From Molossus alvarezi (taxonomy: Eukaryota > Chordata > Mammalia > Chiroptera > Molossidae), in the NCBI GenBank assembly GCA_037176705.1, contig CM073891.1, positions 50,904,571 to 50,968,570 on the forward strand: 64,000 nucleotides of DNA. Reading direction: 5' to 3'. The notes beneath the pieces are model-generated. The model ran no database searches. It saw nothing but the letters and a program-made list of their open reading frames with translations, and had not been told where the DNA came from. Positions 45,851-58,470 of this stretch are shown here, piece after piece (positions within the stretch are counted from its first letter, which is position 1; each line of letters opens with the position of its first letter). Position numbers and translations under genes: made by a program.

Positions 45851-46967
45851 TGAATAGATGCTTCCTTTATCCCTCGTATCAATTTTTAAATTATATGAAT
45901 CCTGGTTGTGTGCTACTTGCTGTAGCACTCAGAAAAATATTTCACACTTATTTGGCAATCAATTAATATTTTTGAAGAAAAATTATACATCTCTTTTATT
46001 CCTAAAAGTTAATTTAGTGCAGTCCTGTTTTCTTGCACAATTCAACAGGTGCATTTTTTCCAATTTCAGCATGTGTGCTGCTGGATTGAGAACAAGTATG
46101 TCATTTGAGGCAGTTCTATAGTTGAATATCTAATAATAAAACAAATGCAATGAGATGAGTATGTTATAGTAATGTACAATAGTTTTTATGTTCAATGACA
46201 TGTGAATGGATCTACAGTGATTCAGTGACACTGTGAGTTATTTCATTGTCATTCCCTGTTCTGAATGAAAGGCAGAAGTTTAGAGACTCTACCTAAGAAC
46301 TAATTAAGAAATGTTGAAGAAATTAGTGTTATTTGTTTAGCAAAACTTCATAGAATTTTAGAGCTAGAAGAGATCTTAGAGATTAAGATCCATGATTTAT
46401 TTATTATGTCAAAATTGAGAACAAGAAAAGTTACTGGGTTGCTCAATTTCTTAAAAATATGTTTAGTCATCTCTTATCAATCTTAAAATGTAATCTATAA
46501 TTACACCTTTAAAAATTCTGTATAATTTATCAAATTACCAAGTCACCAAAGATATGATTTAAAAAGTAGTGAATTAAAAAGGAGAGAACTAGATAAAAAT
46601 AATAAAAATGCACAATTCAAAAAGTTTATAATGTCTTCATTTAAAAATTAATTAAATTTGTGTTGCACAAAAGCCACTCTAGTAGTTACTTCTCAAAATT
46701 TTCCAAATGTAGTTGTTCATTAACTGCTCCATGAACTTCTAAGGCAGATTTTTATACCACACGTTTTTAGGCAGAAATTGCACCAATTCTAGTTTGCAAA
46801 TCAGACCTGATTGCCTTGAAATCAATGACTTTTGAATTTGTATACCTTCATTGTTGTTGCTGTTTTTTGTTTATTTTCCCTCCTGATCAGGACAAATTAC
46901 TTGTGTAGTCTTTGGCCTTAAAAAATATTGATATAGACTATTGATATGTTTAAGTGTATATTCTTTT
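45851..46967. other. Stretch with one weak old repeat
   Basis: At about 46,345-46,450 the words catagaattttagagctagaagagatcttagagat resemble a very old CR1/L3-type or MIR-related repeat. The rest is AT-rich with nothing recognised. Confidence 0.3.
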
Positions 46968-47157
46968 ATTTTTCTTTATTGATTTTAGAGAGAGAGGAAG
47001 AGAGAGGGAGAGAGAGAGGACATTGATTGACCACCTCCTGCATGTCCCCCACTGTAGATCAGGCCCACAACCTGGGCATGTGCCCTGACCAGGAATTGAA
47101 CTAGTGACCTCTTGATGCATGGGTCGATGCTCAACCATTGAGCCACACTGGCCAGGC
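46968..47157 (-). repeat. VES-type SINE (A)
   Basis: Complete minus-strand copy flanked by a perfect 17-bp duplication, taagtgtatattctttt, at 46951-46967 and 47158-47174. Tail attgattttagagag, head gcctggccagtgtggctcaa. Confidence 0.96.
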
Positions 47158-47174
47158 TAAGTGTATATTCTTTT

Positions 47175-49107
47175 CTGGGCCTCAATTTCTACTGTAATGG
47201 AGTCTTCTTTTCTGCTGAAATCTCTCTAAGACATAGCTATATCACCAAAGTGACAATAATTATCATTGTAGTTTCCTAGTGAACCAACTGGAGAAAATCA
47301 TTATAAAAAGACTGTATGTTTTAGCATCCAGATACACAAGTATAAAACAAAGTTTTCTCAAAAAGTCTATTGAAGATAAATCATAGTACATGAACAAGAA
47401 GGTTATAGCACACAATTCTTTAGACACTTAGTCCTTCTCAACTTGTTTTTCTCAACTTGTGCCTTTACATTCTAGTTTATCAAAATTCAGATATCAGCTC
47501 TGTCTGGTTCTCTGTCTCTCTCCCGCTCTCTCCTGCACACAATTTCTTTATTGTTTTTATTTTTGTAGGTGTTTGGTACAACAAAAGGATTTGATAAGAC
47601 ATTTATTAATGTGGAGTATTATTTAATTCAAAAAAAGCCTCTCTTCAAGTCTGAATCGAAAGAAAATAAATAGTTCAGTAAATGTGTGCTAAATAAATCA
47701 GTTAACTTAAAAAGAGGAGAGGAAATAATGAATTGGTGAGTACCTAGGTATTGCTGGAAATCATAGGCAGAAAATAGCATTAAACTAGGAAGGTGATAAG
47801 CACCCTTTGATCTTAGCTTCCCTTCAAAGTATATCAGGACCAGTATAATAAATCACCTTAAATACATCTTGTGAGTGGCCACTGCTGAAGTGAAGGCTCT
47901 TGGTCTCTCATCATGGTCTCTCTCAGGTAAAAAGAGATGGTCATGATTGAAGACAAAGAGCGGTATGAAGGTTCTACTTTTTCAGTGCCAATTGAAAGTA
48001 GAGTTAACTTATAAAGAGTGGTGGAGTGTAAAGGATCAAACCATGTTAAAACTGGATGTTCTCCCCAGTCTTAACAAAAATAATCTAACTACAGCACCTA
48101 TTTCATAACTTCTAAATGTGCATTGAAAATTATGAAAATAAATTGTAATATATGATTTCATTGCATGAATGGAAGCCATCCAGGGCCCTATCAGTTATCT
48201 AAAATAATCTTATTCTTGTGGCGCCACTGATCCTACAAGATTGGGCATTTTGAGATTTTCATTGAAAAAGAAAAAACTGTTTTGCAAGCAATATCTTTTC
48301 ATTTTGCCATGAACCACAGCCAACTTCCCAAGTGTTTATTTATGTTCTTTTAAAAAATTATATTGCCCTTATTTGGGTAAAACCAAAATTTGATATTTTG
48401 ATTTGAAATAGTTTCCTTTTTCGTAATTTAAATTTACATACATACACACACATACTTTTTGTGATCGAAAATTAAAAAAACAAAACAAAACATCTGGAAA
48501 GAGGAGACATGTGTCACTGCTATATGTCATTTTTTTTTTTTTTTAAGATGTGAAAATGTAAAACCAGAAGAGACAAAAAAGGAAGCTTAGAACTCATTTA
48601 ATATTGGCATTTTGGAATAGTAGGGCCAGGATTAAATAGTAACCACGTTATCTTTTCTGTAGTTTTGATTTACAAAAAAATTATAAACTCAAAATGACCT
48701 TCTAATTAATTTAGAGAAAATATCCTTACATAATATACTAGTGGACCTAGATAATTGTTGTTCAGAGTATAGGTCCTGTATAAAAAGGTAATGTAATAGG
48801 TGATAGCAATTAAGTCAGTCCCTAGTTAAAACAAAATACTTTATGTCTATCTATCAGTAGCATTTCATAAAGGTACTAATAATTATAAAGCTCAATTTTT
48901 AAAAACATAATTCAACACTATATATAGAAGAAAGTAAATTATGTTCTGAGAGGCATAAATCTAAAATCAATGACTGATTGCAGAGAACATCAGTAGCATT
49001 AATTCTTTTGCATTTCCTTAGATCTTCAATTAAAATATATATTAACAAAGTAAAATACACACTTTACAACAATGTACACTATTATTTTAAAAATAGTATA
49101 TTTAAAT
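47175..49107. other. Stretch without an assigned feature
   Basis: AT-rich sequence, including T-runs near 48531-48544. No ORF, repeat edge or RNA gene recognised. Confidence 0.3.
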
Positions 49108-49275
49108 TTTTTTTGCAATTTTTATTAATTTATTTTTGTTACAGATGTTTCTCCTTTTTTCCCTCCTAGACACCCTCTTCCTGATCCCACTTCCCCTCCC
49201 CCACCCCAGCATTGTCGTCTATGCCCATTGAGTACACATACATGCATATACGTTCTTTGGTTTATCTCCTCCATG
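49108..49275 (-). repeat. L1 3' UTR fragment, same family as the full-length L1
   Basis: About 165 bp closely resembling the 3' UTR at 4343-4500: aatttttattaatttatttttgttacagatg, ccctcctagacacc, agcattgtcgtctatgcccattg, acatacatgcatatacgttctttgg. The T-run at 49108-49115 is the A-tail. A short 5'-truncated insertion of the same L1 lineage. Confidence 0.88.
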
Positions 49276-50329
49276 AATTTAGTCAGGGTTATGCTGGTAG
49301 CTAATTTTTCAGAGTAAAAACGTTTCTGATAATTTGCTGATTTTTATGATGTAAATACTTCCAGCATGGCTGGTTTGGGACTGTCAACATGGCATCTCTG
49401 CACGCAGAATTGGGAAGACACATGAGCTGCCAATGGGCTCTCAAGAACAGATGCATGTTTGCTCCAGCAACCATTGGCTTTAGCTCACCTTTCGTGTTTT
49501 CCACACCTGGAATACCTTACCATTAGGCCTGGGCACAAAAACCTAAGGCACCAATATGATTTCTGAACTATTTTTTAAATTTTATCTTGCTTAAGATTCA
49601 ATAATCACTACCTATAGCACTATTTTTCACTTCACAAAGTTACTAGGACAGCAATTTTATAGATGATTGAGTTCCAGAGTGTCCTCCTGACACTAATATA
49701 ATGTATGCATTTTGAACATATTCTAATATAACATATTCTTCTGGTTGAGAAAATTGTATAATAAAATTTGATCTTGCACAGGTCAGAAAGTGGTACTCAT
49801 TAGGACATGTGAAAAGTTCATTGTTAATGCACTTGGCTTCATATGGATGTTCTTTTTTTTATCTGTCTCTTCAATGTCAGTGTTTCCCAGACTGTGCTTG
49901 GTCTTTAAATGATCTAATTCTATAAACCCAGAACTCTCAGCACCAAACATTTTAATATTGGACCTAGTTTTAATATTGCTATAGCATCCCTTGGTATGAG
50001 TATGTTCTGTGTTCCCCTTAACCTTATTTTGCCTACTATATTTTAATATGGTTTCTAATTTACTGTTTTATATATTCTATCTAAAGTCCCCCTGAATCAC
50101 TTTGTATATAATAAGATAATAAAGAGAGGTATAAGTTAAAAACCTATTTGTACCTTATTATCTGCAGATTTCTTATATGCAATATCATCTACTTCCTAAA
50201 AGTTATGTGTAATCCTCAAATCAATATTTGCTGCCCTCAATCTCATTAACAGACAAGTGCAGAGTAAAAAATCTGAGCCTCCCAACAGACATTTGCCTGG
50301 ATGAGGTCAGAAAAGGCCATGCTCTACCT
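49276..50329. other. Stretch without an assigned feature
   Basis: AT-rich sequence with one 67-codon chance ORF and nothing recognised. Confidence 0.3.
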
Positions 50330-50655
50330 TCTTTTTGCTTTTTTATTCTTTTCAATTACAAGTGATGTTCAATATTATTTTTATTAGTTTCAGGTGTACA
50401 ACATAGCGTTTAGACAATCATAAACTTTACAACGTGATCCCCCTGATATTTCCAGTACCCACCTGGCAGCACCATACAGAGTTATTCCAATATGATTGAC
50501 TATATTCCCTATGCTGTGACTATTTGTAAATTCCAATCTATACTTCTCAAACCCTTCTCCTGTTTCACCCGATTTTCCAACCTCGTCCTCTCTGGCAACC
50601 ATCAGATTGTTCTCTGAATCTATGAGTTTATTTCTATTTTGTTTGTTCATTTATG
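50330..50655 (-). repeat. L1 3' UTR fragment of a different subfamily
   Basis: The segment reads gatgttcaatattatttttattagtttcaggtgtacaacatag and continues with tagacaatcataaactttac and gtgatccccctgat, the 3' UTR of a laurasiatherian L1 subfamily distinct from the 4.3 kb copy. The minus-strand 86-codon ORF here is chance. Confidence 0.82.
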
Positions 50656-50689
50656 ATATGCCTTCTTGTTTCAGCTCTCATATGGTAAA

Positions 50690-51800
50690 CACGTGTTTTT
50701 TTGTTTTGTATGTGGCTTATTTAGTGCCACATTTTATGCTTTTGTTAGTGATTTTGCTGTTTAAAATGGCTAACAAGAGTAGGGCTGAAGTGCTGTCTAG
50801 TGTTTCCGAGAGCAAGAAGTCTGCGGTGTGCCAGATAGAGGAAATATGTGTGTTAGATAAGCTTTGTTCAGGCATGAGTTACAGTGCTGTTGGCCGTGAG
50901 TTCAATGTTAATGGAGTCATAATACAGTGCATCCAGCTCTGGACAGTGCTAAAGTAACATGTATAGTGTGGGAAGAAGCTATGGAATGATGGAAAGTGGC
51001 TAAATCTGTGGATTTGTAGATTCATGAGATGAAAACTGTTAGTCAAAACGGTTCTTCAGAGAAACACAATGAAATGAGATGTGTACATATATAGACAGAT
51101 ATTTATTTTAAGAAATTGGCTCATGTGACTTTGGAGGCTTCATGAGTCCAAAATGTGATGAGGTAGACTGGCAGGCTGCCTACTCAGTGCAGAGTTGCAG
51201 GTCAAGTCCAGCGGCAGTCTGTTGGCAGAATACCTTCTTTTGAAGGAGGGGTCAGTCTTGTTCTATTAAGGTCTTTAATTGATTGGATTGAGCGCTTTCA
51301 CATTATAGAGGGTAGTCTGCTTTACTCAAAGTTCACTGATTTAAATGTTAATCTCATTGAAAAAACACCTTCACAGAAACATCCAGAATATTATTTGACC
51401 AAATATTTGGGCACTGGGCACTGTGGTCCATCTTAGTTGACACATAAAATTAACCATTATAAAAAACAATAGAATAGCATAGTGGGCAGTATTATTGGGA
51501 GGCTGAAAGCCAAAGAAATATATGGTAACATTACTCAGGATCAGGAAAATGTTAGACTTTTCTGGTATTTCCATGTACATTAAGTGTTTGTAAGAAATAT
51601 ATATTAAATAAAGAATCTTTAAATAGAAATACAAAAAACAAGATTATGCATTAATGTGTTGACAAAAATGCTGAGACCAGAGGCTCTCCAGAACCTAGCT
51701 CTTTATTTTGTCTAGAAGCAATGACTCAGTATTTGCTAATTCAGTGTTTCTGGCGATGTTATAAAACATAACTACCGTGAACAACAAGAATCAAGTATAT
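50690..51800 (+). pseudogene. Tigger (pogo superfamily) DNA transposon relic, split by another repeat
   Basis: 50764-50956 encodes the N-terminus of a Tigger-type transposase with its CENP-B-like helix-turn-helix: MANKSRAEVLSS, then ICVLDKLCSGMSYSAVGREF. A remnant of the next segment (MEKWLNLWI-like) is near 50,980-51,010. After a foreign insert (about 51,035-51,465), the 3' part resumes. At 51,650-51,800 (gaccagaggctctccagaacc, gctaattcagtgtttctgg, aacataactaccgtgaacaac) it ends like the 3' terminal region of MER2/Tigger elements. The 5' inverted repeat is missing, and most of the transposase, including the catalytic DDE domain, is deleted. Confidence 0.85.
51035..51465. repeat. Old interspersed repeat inserted in the Tigger relic
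   Basis: It begins gttagtcaaaacggttcttcagagaaacac and ends gttgacacataaaattaacca. Internal words are gaaattggctcatgtgactttggagg and tttaaatgttaatctcattg. These belong to a common mammalian repeat that I recognise but cannot name with confidence. It carries an AATAAA-type word on the minus strand near 51,105. Confidence 0.7.
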
Positions 51801-52199
51801 TGCAGATGGTTCACAAATTTATTTTACTAGATCATACTTCTATACTGATTCCCAGACCACACATCCCAGTACCTAATGTTCTCTCTTCCTGGCTGCCTAA
51901 AAAGAAAATTAAATCAAAATGTTAAGAATAGAATGACTGCCTTCCCTCCCATCCCTTCCCCCTGAAAGCCTGCCCTCCCCCTGTAGTCCCTAACTCTCAG
52001 AGAAAGGGATCACCATCCAATGAACCAACCAAACCAAACCCAGCACTTCCTTTTAATCTTTCTTTCATCCTAACACCACTCCCAGGACTAACTGATCTAT
52101 ACATTCTGTTTGTATTTATTTGCTTGTATTTTACATTTCACTGTTTCTCAATTTGACTAATCTCATTCTATCTCACTTTCTCTGTAGTATAGACCAATA
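51801..52199. other. Stretch without an assigned feature
   Basis: Mixed sequence with a C-rich patch at 51,940-52,000. Nothing recognised. Confidence 0.3.
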
Positions 52200-52445
52200 G
52201 CTAAGGACATTTGGTTTATAGTCAGATAGAACTGACGTTGATAACCAGAAGGAAAAGGTATTGACTCTTCAACATAGTAGATGTGGGGAATGTTGGGCAA
52301 ATTAACTTATTTCAGCTTCAATTTTCTCTTCTGCAAAGTGTAGATGATGAAAGTACATATATTATAATATAATTTTGAGGTTTAAATGTCAACAAATTTA
52401 CATATAAGTACTTAAGACAACTGTGACTGACAATAGTAAGTAGTC
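52200..52445 (+). repeat. MIR SINE, diverged
   Basis: ggacatttggtttatagtcagatag, ttgggcaaattaacttatttcagcttcaattttctcttctgcaaagtg and gacaactgtgactgacaatag follow MIR order. Confidence 0.65.
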
Positions 52446-52920
52446 AAAATGATTTTTTTTCTTTAAGTCAGTCATTGTGTTAAGTGCTAGAAACATAGTG
52501 AATAACACAGTCCTTGGCTCCTATACTCGCAAAGTTTGTGATCTCTTTGTTGAAATTCTATTTAAATGTGATACTTAAGGTCTTTCTTTGGCTCAAGTGT
52601 TCTTTTTGCAATGGTAATCTTCCCATTTGGGAAAACTGGAATTAGAACAAGAATTGATATGAAAAGGTAGAAAGTGGCTTTATTTTATTTTTGCAACATT
52701 ATACCCCAAGGATAAGTCCAGTTCATTTCTAGCACAGGCACTTATCAAAGGGTTAGGTTACTCCTTCTATTGAAATATGCATTTTCCCCAAGACTGAAAA
52801 CATCCCATTTGTTTCTTATTTTCGTCAACATACTGTAACTATCCTGAAGAACGGTGTCTTTAATTACTGTGCTTTGTACCCAGGATGGACTGTAAGGAAG
52901 TAGGCACCAGGACAAAGAGA

Positions 52921-53113
52921 AGCAGGAAAGAATGTCTTTGAATTCAAATTTCAATCACATTGTTGTTTAAATCATGAGATTAAAGATGTGGACAAATAAG
53001 AGCTGGTGTGGGGCCTGGAGACAGTGAGAGTGGGGTGTTTTGCAGATGTTTAAAAGTCACTGAGAATTACTGGGATATACCAAGAGACTGTATCTATTAT
53101 CTCTATATGAATG
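52921..53113 (+). repeat. Copy 1 of a local direct duplication (about 190 bp)
   Basis: Shares with 53949-54134 the runs aatgtctttgaattcaaattt, aatcatgagatta, caaataagagctggtgtggggcctggag, cagatgtt and gatataccaaga, in the same order and orientation. It contains no recognised dispersed repeat. Confidence 0.85.
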
Positions 53114-53948
53114 CCTCTTAAGCGGCATTACCCAGACATATGGAATGGGTTTTTCTTGCCCTAGAAATAAATTAAAATTTACGGAGAGGAAGTAGAATAA
53201 ACAGATAGAAAATTCACTTACGTGGCTCCTGTGGACCATGTTACTCAGGAACAACACTGAGAAAACCCCCACGAAGAAGTCGCTTTTATAACTAACCTAC
53301 TCCAACCATGTGTTTAAAGCATTTTAAATCTCCCCAGAGTTGAACTCTCCAAAATGCAAATGAGATCTCTCTAGTTAGTCCAAAGAGGTCTAGTGTAATT
53401 TTGAACAAACTTCTTACAGGCAAACAGTTTTAAAGGGTCCAATTATCCACTAAAGAGTTCAGATTACACTGTAAATCTCAAGTCAGCCGAGATTACTATT
53501 ATGCTTTCACTTTTTCTATACTACCACTCAGCACTCTAGAGGATAATTCTGGCTTTATTTTGTAGCTTTTAAGGTGAGAAACAGAAAGCCTTTTTAATGG
53601 AACATCTTTTGTTTCTTAGCAGAAAACACACAGAGGCGGATTATTTTTCATGTGAGACTCAATAGCAACACATTATGTATCTGTAGCAAATATCAATTTA
53701 TTTTTTAAAAAATGGCTGAGTGCAATACAAAGGAGAAAATAATTGAGTATTGCTTCACAATAAAAAGAAGAGGTATTTAGTACTCATTTATGTTCTCTGA
53801 AAGACTGGAACCATTCTGTATTTTAATGATGTTTCCTACCTTCCATATATTCACCCTTGATTACTGGTTTCAAAATTTCCTTTTTTTTGGCAGACTTTAT
53901 TTTCAGCAGCAGGAGGCAAATTAGACATTTAAAGAAGTCTCAAAGCAA
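53114..53948. other. Stretch between the duplicated segments
   Basis: AT-rich sequence with nothing recognised. Short ORFs only. Confidence 0.3.
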
Positions 53949-54134
53949 AGCAGGGTAAAATGTCTTTGAATTCAAATTTCACTGTTGTTTTAATCATGAG
54001 ATTATAGATGCACACAAATAAGAGCTGGTGTGGGGCCTGGAGGCATCAGGGATGCAGTGCTTTACAGATGTTCCAAAGTTACTGAAAATTCCAGGTAGAT
54101 ATACCAAGAAACTGTGGCTATCTCTAACAGAATG
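53949..54134 (+). repeat. Copy 2 of the local direct duplication
   Basis: About 80 percent identical by eye to 52921-53113, with several small indels (for example a 4-6 bp gap in the atcacattg region). Copies start 1028 bp apart. Confidence 0.85.
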
Positions 54135-56379
54135 GAGATAGAAGAGAAAACCAACCTATTGGTAACCCTATTTTTTATTAATAGATTGGATTTGTAGTAT
54201 AATTTTTGCTGATATAAAATAAAGACAAGTTTTAACTTTTTACATCAAGTATTGCCCTGATTTTTATTTTCTCAAAAAGGAAAATAATCCCTTGTATGAG
54301 GAGGAAAGGTGACAATATTATTATTTAAAATAATATTTGATCTTCTGTCTGCCTTCAAAAGGGACAGCAGTTTATATTTGTGAGGATTGACATCTACCTG
54401 CTTTCTTTATGCTTACAGAAACTGGTAGGGAAAGAGAAAAGGAGAGACTGAAATTGTGAAACTATTACTATTGTTTTTTATGTACTGCAAAAAACAAAGA
54501 GGTCATCTAGGGCTCTACCTTTGGAAGGAAAGAAGATCTGGAGTGGAAAGTCTTTTATTTGAGTGAGGTATTAACGAATCTTTAAATATGCAAAGGACAA
54601 AAATGAGAAGGAGGGGGATATATAAGTAGTCATATATGAAAATTTGATGGCAAATGTGTTTTCAGTGGTATTTGAGGATACAAGTGGATGAATCATGGAA
54701 AATCAGGGAGATAAGAGAATAATTTTTTAAAATGTGGCCACAACTTAGAGCGGTTAGAGTCAGCAAAGGATGGTGAAAACAAAGATTCCAAGGGACACAG
54801 TGGTCAACCAATTTGTGAGAACACCCAAAATCTTAAGAAAATGATACATGCAAGAATGTTTTGGTGGTTTCTTTAAAGAATTAAGGAAAAAAGAGTTATA
54901 TTTCAAGTTTGAATTCTTTTGAGAATCAGAGGAAAAAGAGTGGCTACAGGAGGTAAAATGCAAGTGAGATATTCTTAATCTACTAGAAAATGAATGAGGG
55001 ATGTGAAATTTATCTAACTTTTGTTTTGATGCAAAAATCAGAGTTGGGCTAATAGATATAATGAAGGCTGGCACATAATGTAGGCTTAGCAGAGGCCTGT
55101 GTGCATTTGCAGATGTTTAAAAGTAAGACTCTTTTGACAAAGAATTGATCCTAAAAAGAAACTAAAGAAACCAGATAAAACTCAAGGGGTCAATGAGAGA
55201 GAGGAGACATTTTTGAGTAGAGCAGGGTTTAATTTCTGAAGCTTACATTGTTCTTTGATGCTAAGTTTGACACAGAACCTTAGGGGGGAAAAAGAGTTGA
55301 TAACACATACATACAATTGGAAAGAAATAAGGCGTGGGCAGTGCTACTTTAGAATCTGTAAACAGAATGTAGGGAAGAGAGAGAGAGTACTGTCTTTTCT
55401 TCATCAGTAGGTGTACTGGAGTTCATTGTAAATTGTGTCACAAAATGTTAGCCTGGTTGAGGATTTGGCCTGGGAAAGGATGATGATGCCTTGATCATTC
55501 AGATTGGAGAACTAGCCAAGGACACCATACACCAGAGGCACTGGATAGTTTCCTGACAACATTAGCCTAATATAAGACAATGAGATCCAAAAGGTCATTA
55601 AGGTCTGACAATATTAGAAAATATATTAGAAATTAAGTGCTTATGTATTGAATTAGCCAACATTTTTAACACAATGGTCAGTAAGGTGTACTCTGTTGTC
55701 ACTTCTAAGTAAAAAGTTATACAGGACATGGGCTTTGACTTCTGAGGAGCAAACATGGGTTGCATGATGACTGCAAACACTTCAGCAAAGCTATATTGGG
55801 GAAGAAGTTCTTTAAAAGTCCAATTAGAATGATCAAAGGAATGGAAGGGTTTCTTCATAAAGATACACTTAAATCATTAGGACTCCACAGTCTGGAAAGA
55901 ATAACTGAGAAGTGATGAGCCTGAAATTAATAGAAGTAACTTTGTATATGCTAATAGGTTACATGTGGTTATTTACATAGTAAAGAGAGCTTGGGGACTC
56001 ACTGCTGTGGAATGTTTTTATGCATACTACTTTTAGAAAAAGACAAACAATTATGTAGAAGAAACCAAAATTCTAAAAAAATGGTAGATCTCTAAAACTC
56101 AACAATTCACATTTTCTTTTTATGTATTATCATTTAGACTTTTCTATGCATACATACTATTGCATTGCTATTATTCCAGCTGAGAAGTAATCCTTTTTCA
56201 CTCAACATTGCAGCAAAGATTTTCATGTCATCAGTCATTATATTTTCATTCAATTTTGCTGTTCTTTCCTAATGTTTTTGTATAGTATATGCTACCTTTT
56301 GATATCTTTTTAATACATTTCTTTTTTCTTAAACAGACTTTTCACTATGTAAACTATCTATTACTTTTTCTCTTGATTA
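54135..56379. other. Stretch without an assigned feature
   Basis: About 2.2 kb, purine-rich between 54,400 and 55,600 in the manner of an old repeat. No family could be assigned and no ORF is convincing. Confidence 0.3.
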
Positions 56380-56765
56380 GCCCACAGATACCCCAAACTC
56401 AGCATGTCCTGGAAATTAATTGTCATTAGCCCTGTTCAAAGCTATTATGCCCCCTTTGCTCCTCATTTCAAATAGTGTTCTCGTAAACCAATCTCTCAAG
56501 GCAAAACTTTGAGGATTACTTTAGATTTCTTCCTCTGTCTCTCCTCTTAGTTCCCAATTAGGTATTAAATCCTGTCACTTTTCCCTCGTTGGAACCAATG
56601 CTTTATTCTAGCCAATAACATTGCTCACTGATTGCTGGCTCTGCCTTCAGTGTATCATCTTCCTTGCTGCAGAATTGTTCATTCTAAGTATACACTTGAT
56701 TCTATTGCTCCTGATTTAAATCCCTCTATAACTCACTAATAACCCAGACTCTCTTAAGTACAAGT
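56380..56765 (+). repeat. L2 (LINE2), internal part
   Basis: Plus-strand L2 words upstream of its 3' end: ccccaaactcagcatgtcc, aggattactttagatttcttcctctgtc, aattaggtattaaatcctgtc, tgctcctgatttaaatccctctataactc. Confidence 0.7.
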
Positions 56766-58243
56766 ACTAGAAAACTAACAAGTTGGTTTACAATGAATGA
56801 AATTTGACTGGTTCACCAATGTAGAAAGGTGCATTGAGGATTCCCAGAACAAATGATGTTTTTGGTCTCTTTTCTCTGTTTCTCTGTTTGTGTGTCTCTA
56901 TCACTGCTCACTTTTTCTCTGCCTCTCTCTCCTTCTCATCCTTCCTCTCTCCCTCCCTCCATTATTAATACTCTTTCTCCCTTCTCCTCTTCATTGTTAA
57001 TACTTCTTAACCAAATCAATACAAGAGTATTTTAAAAGCTAGAAGTGCATCCAAGTACCTTGGAACAAAATTACATATAAGAAAGAAAAAAATATATATT
57101 TAATATAAGAGAAAGAAAGCTAATGGTCTGAATGTTGCTCAAGCTAAATTTACAGAACCCTCTGGACTAACCTAAATCTCATTTGAGGCTCAGACATATT
57201 ATCAGACACATCATTTTTTGTTAATTTGTGTGAATTAATGTATATAATTTATTTTACCATTTGATTTATTCTAGTTTATTTTTATTATTTCTGATTTTCT
57301 TAATTGAGCAAGTTAATTAAACACTAGGCACCACTACTTTCCCCAGTCATATCCTTTTAAGTGAGGATATTAATAACACGAGAAATGCTTTGTATATCTA
57401 AATTGTGTAGGTCAAAATAAAAATTTGGATATTGAAAGCTGCATATGTAAACACACACAAACACATAATATATAAAACTTTTTATAATTTCAAATATCTC
57501 TATATATTAATGTCAATTTATGATTCTGTTAATATTTTTGAATATTATATATATTCAATTTTTTAAATAAAAAGTTTTGTTTTATGTGCTAATCATTATG
57601 AGAATTCAATAAATTGATAATAAGAAGGAAAGTTAGAGATTTTATTCAAAAGTACAATTCCAAGATGATTTGTTTGTTAATTTTTTGTACCTCTCAGATG
57701 TGCAGACCTCTCTTATATTGTGTACTAATTCATGTCACCAGGGAAACCAATATAAGAAGGGCATTAGCTTTAGCTCTGAGGGGATCCTCTGGGGATGGAA
57801 AAGGAACTATCAATTTACATATACAGATTGATGCTTCAGGGCCTTTCTGTTGAAGTTTCCATCTGCCATATAGAAGACATTTAGCTCAGTAAATGTGGGA
57901 GAGAAGGGCCTGCACATGGCTCTGTGGTGGATCTCCATCTGCAAGACAAAGAAGGAATACTGTGTTAGTGGATGGATTTATTGGTTCCCACAGTGATTTA
58001 TGTATTTATAGACATGCTTTTTTTTACTTTTCTTCTTACTGAATCTTGAACTACTTGAATCCAGACTATACCATTTGTCAATTGTAGCTGTCTGAAATTT
58101 CCAATTACTTGACAATATTCTTGAAGTTTACTTTTAAATTATTATATGCCTAGATGCTGAAAAACCCAACACTTGATTTCCCCTATTTAAACAAAAGACC
58201 ATACTAATGGTCTAACTCCTTGTATGTATGATAAAGTTATTAT
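56766..58243. other. Stretch with low-complexity tracts
   Basis: A pyrimidine-rich tract at about 56,870-57,000 (ctctc, ctccc words), then very AT-rich sequence to 57,600, then mixed sequence. Nothing else recognised. Confidence 0.35.
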
Positions 58244-58458
58244 TATTATTTTCTTTTTATTGATTTTAGAGAGAGAGGAAGGGAGAGGGAGAGAGAGGTA
58301 GAAACATCAATGAGAGAGACCATTGATTGGCTGCTTCCTGCATGCCCCCCCACTGGGGATCGGGCCCACAACCTGGGCATGTGTCCTGACCGGGAACTGA
58401 ACCAGTGACCTCTTGGTGCATGGGTCAATGCTCAACCACTGAGCCACACTGACGAGGC
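58244..58458 (-). repeat. VES-type SINE (A)
   Basis: Minus-strand copy with head gcctcgtcagtgtggctcag, body complementary to ccactggggatcgggccca, CT run and attgattttagagag 3' end. Duplication taaagttattat at 58232-58243 and 58459-58470. Confidence 0.94.
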
Positions 58459-58470
58459 TAAAGTTATTAT

